Shown piece after piece: positions 61,961 to 64,000 of a stretch of 64,000 bases of DNA (positions are counted from its first letter, which is position 1; the number at the start of each line of letters is the position of its first letter). Position numbers and translations under genes: made by a program. Location of the stretch: assembly GCA_028274465.1 (NCBI GenBank), contig CM051456.1:114009397-114073396 (forward strand). The letters are read 5' to 3'. This stretch comes from Plantago ovata (Eukaryota > Streptophyta > Magnoliopsida > Lamiales > Plantaginaceae). The notes under the pieces are model-generated. The model did not search any database, was not told the origin of the DNA, and worked only from the letters and a program-made list of their open reading frames with translations.

Positions 61961-63000
61961 ATGTTAATATATGCCCCAAGAACGTGAAATGTTCTATAGG
62001 CTATAGCGAATTACCAACTACAAGGCAAATACTAAACCAGTAGAGATAAGATTGGACCTGACTGCATTTGTCCGAGACCAGGACAGCACAACCTAGCAGA
62101 ACCAACATAGAACGAAATAGTGTTCTGGCTCTGACTAACATCGTCTCTCGGCCCAGACTAGCTCTAGAAGATGAGTTCGACTTACTGAAGGTCAACGTGG
62201 TCAAAACGTCAAATTTGGCATCTGGCCTAAAAGTGACCCAACCCAAAAACTAGGCCCACAAGCCTATGCACCCAACCACCGTGCTATTGGATGAAGTCCA
62301 TTAAGAGCTCATGAACTCACTTACCATGTGTGACGTAATCATGTGCGTACAATTGTCACCATCTGGAGCCCAAATGAATAAATAAAATATTTTAAACCTT
62401 AACAACCTTATAACTCCTTGCTTTCGAGCATTATGGGACTGGGACTGTTAAGTAACGTTCTAGAAGATGGACTGAGTCTATGACTAACAATGTCGTCAAA
62501 GAGACTTCTCAATCTCCACTGTTGGACATAAAGGAGATCTGGCTAGATCTTTTCTAATTGATCAGCGATTGGAAGCTATACAAAGAGCTAACATATAATC
62601 CAATGCTAAGTACTCACATGCTCTATACGGAGTACAAGATAATTGCAACATTAATTCGCATCTCCTTTTCTCTAACCCTATCTTCTAGAAACACTTCATC
62701 TTCTCAGGCGTGCTCAAGCTACTGATCACTAGCCATGTGTTGGGTTCTTAAACATTCAATCTCAACATCAGCAGTGTTCAAGGCTCTAGAGAGACATAAG
62801 CGCATGCCACATGGACCACATCCTCTTCTTTGAGGATCCCATGATAAATATGTAAACAATTTATTCCATTTATCTACCTTCTAGCATTTTTTTGTGCTAT
62901 ACTGATTCACCGAATTGAGCGTCGGAGTTCATACGATCGACGTGCCCTATTGGAGCTCACGCTCTCATGCGCTCTTATGTTGGTTTGCAGGTCTCTATTC
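61961..63000 (+). mobile_element. Solo or partial LTR of Tat/Ogre-type gypsy element
   Basis: Near the right end CCGAATTGAGCGTCGGAGTT (about 62912) followed by CCCTATTGGAGCTC and TTTGCAGG is the phrase found at the R/U5 end of Tat/Athila-lineage LTRs (TTGAGCGTCGGAG). The preceding kilobase is non-coding and of LTR-like length. The left border and a second LTR are not visible. Confidence 0.5.
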
Positions 63001-63240
63001 GGTGTCCTCACGACTCAATCTAATTCCATTCCAATCCTTTGCATTAAAATTAATTTATTCTAATTTTCTCATCACGAAAACACAATTTAGAAAAACGGAA
63101 TTTTGTTTCTTTACTTTTATTAAATATAATAACAATTCATTTCGTGTCGCAATCATTCTTTTATATTTCTTAATTAAACATCAAAAGTAGTCCCTATTTT
63201 TCTGCCCTAGCCGCCTCCCTACCCTAAATCCAGTCTCTTG
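63001..63240. other. Spacer
   Basis: No gene seen. Confidence 0.35.
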
Positions 63241-63520
63241 TATATATAAATATAACAACAACAACACATTTTGTGGCCGCCACCATTTTATTTCTTCTTT
63301 GTTCTTTGCCTCAAACATCCCGAGTAAATGTTTTTTTTTTTAGCCCTAATCCCTTCTTGATCCTAAACTCCCCATCCCCAGTTCTTGTGGAAATCTCTAT
63401 CTTCCTGAAACCAGTTGGAAGCTCTTTCCACCCCATTGATTTCATTCTTCTTTTGGATGTGCATTCTTACTATAATCAAACTTGATTTATTTCCTTATTG
63501 TTTTTATTTCATCTAGGTGA
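63241..63520 (+). promoter_or_regulatory. Possible promoter and 5' leader of a gene beyond the window
   Basis: GTATATATAAATATAA at about 63239 resembles a TATA box. It is followed by a CT-rich, ATG-poor stretch with AGCCCTAATCCC and a possible donor or acceptor near TCTAGGTGAG (63513). No coding exon lies in the remaining 480 bases. Confidence 0.3.
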
Positions 63521-63789
63521 GCTAAAAAATCGAGACACTTCTGTACTTTCCGTTCCATTTCGTTGAGATTGTTTTATCTTTCAAATTTTTGTATGAATAA
63601 TTTTATTCTTAGTTTAAAATATGTTGGGAATGGATTTTATATATGTGTTTGGAATATGAATTGTCCTTTTTTTATTTGTTGTTATTTATTGTGCTTTTTT
63701 AAGATACCAATTGTTAATTTGGTGTTGTTAATTTGAGTGTACTGCAAAGCTTTTGACAAAATTGGAGTAAATTTTCATTTTATTAGTTG

Positions 63790-64000
63790 TTATTCCTTCC
63801 TTTCAAAATCAAAGTTTCTAAGTTGACTTTTTCCCCGAATTTTGACCGTAAATTACTACTCCAATATTACAATTAGTATATAATAGAGTTATTAGAAAAA
63901 TATATTTGATTTTCTTTCATAATATAATTTTATTATTTTTGATTGTGTAATGTACAACTAGTTTACGGTCAAAGTTTGAAAAAAGTCAACGTAGTAAGTT
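63790..64000. mobile_element. Stowaway-like MITE cut by the window end
   Basis: The left arm CCTTCCTTTCAAAATCAAAG...GTTGACTTTTT...TTTTGACCGTAAA has its inverted counterpart TTTACGGTCAAAGTTTGAAAAAAGTCAAC at 63960-63990. The terminal bases on the right fall outside the window. Confidence 0.6.

Overview
The window is nuclear DNA of a flowering plant, most likely a core eudicot. It is AT-rich, its genes are split by GT-AG introns, the proteins match plant-only families (ESV1, DUF241, FLX-like, BSK1), and the spaces between genes are filled with plant transposon types (hAT, Mutator-like, Tourist and Stowaway MITEs, SINEs, TRIM, chromovirus and Tat LTR remnants). The species cannot be fixed from sequence alone.

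Layout of genes, left to right: 3' half of a DWA2/EIPR1-type WD40 gene (+, 317-1955); ESV1 starch-granule protein (+, 7009-12519, 11 exons, 421 aa); a two-exon DUF7796 type II membrane protein (+, 18038-21477, 433 aa); a one-exon F-box gene (+, 22498-23697); a FREE1 gene fragment (-, 24188-24377); a small hydrophilic LEA-like gene (-, 26757-27029); a one-exon DUF241 gene (+, 41564-42454); an FLX-like coiled-coil gene (+, about 50930-55298); and BSK1, a brassinosteroid-signalling pseudokinase-like protein (+, 57073-61518, 9 exons, 491 aa). These are independent nuclear genes, not an operon; no pathway links them. Starch turnover (ESV1), ABA or brassinosteroid signalling (DWA2, BSK1) and flowering-time regulation (FLX-like) are each represented once.

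The 24.1-41.3 kb stretch is gene-poor. Its most unusual element is an approximately 1.7-kb array built on the core GCTAGTTTC (about 50 CTAGTTTC cores counted by eye). It opens with a strict 31-bp period, changes to roughly 20-bp spacing, and is bounded on one side by the FREE1 fragment and on the other by a four-copy 50-bp repeat. I know of no named repeat family that matches it. Further right are a degenerate chromovirus pol end, a complete TRIM with tRNA-iMet primer site, a 1.28-kb poly(A) retroposon with an 18-bp target duplication and an internal GGTTCA minisatellite, and a cluster of Stowaway, Tourist and SINE insertions.

Exon boundaries were placed by eye from splice consensus, reading phase and remembered family conservation. 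Transposon limits rest on visible inverted repeats and target duplications. No database search was run.
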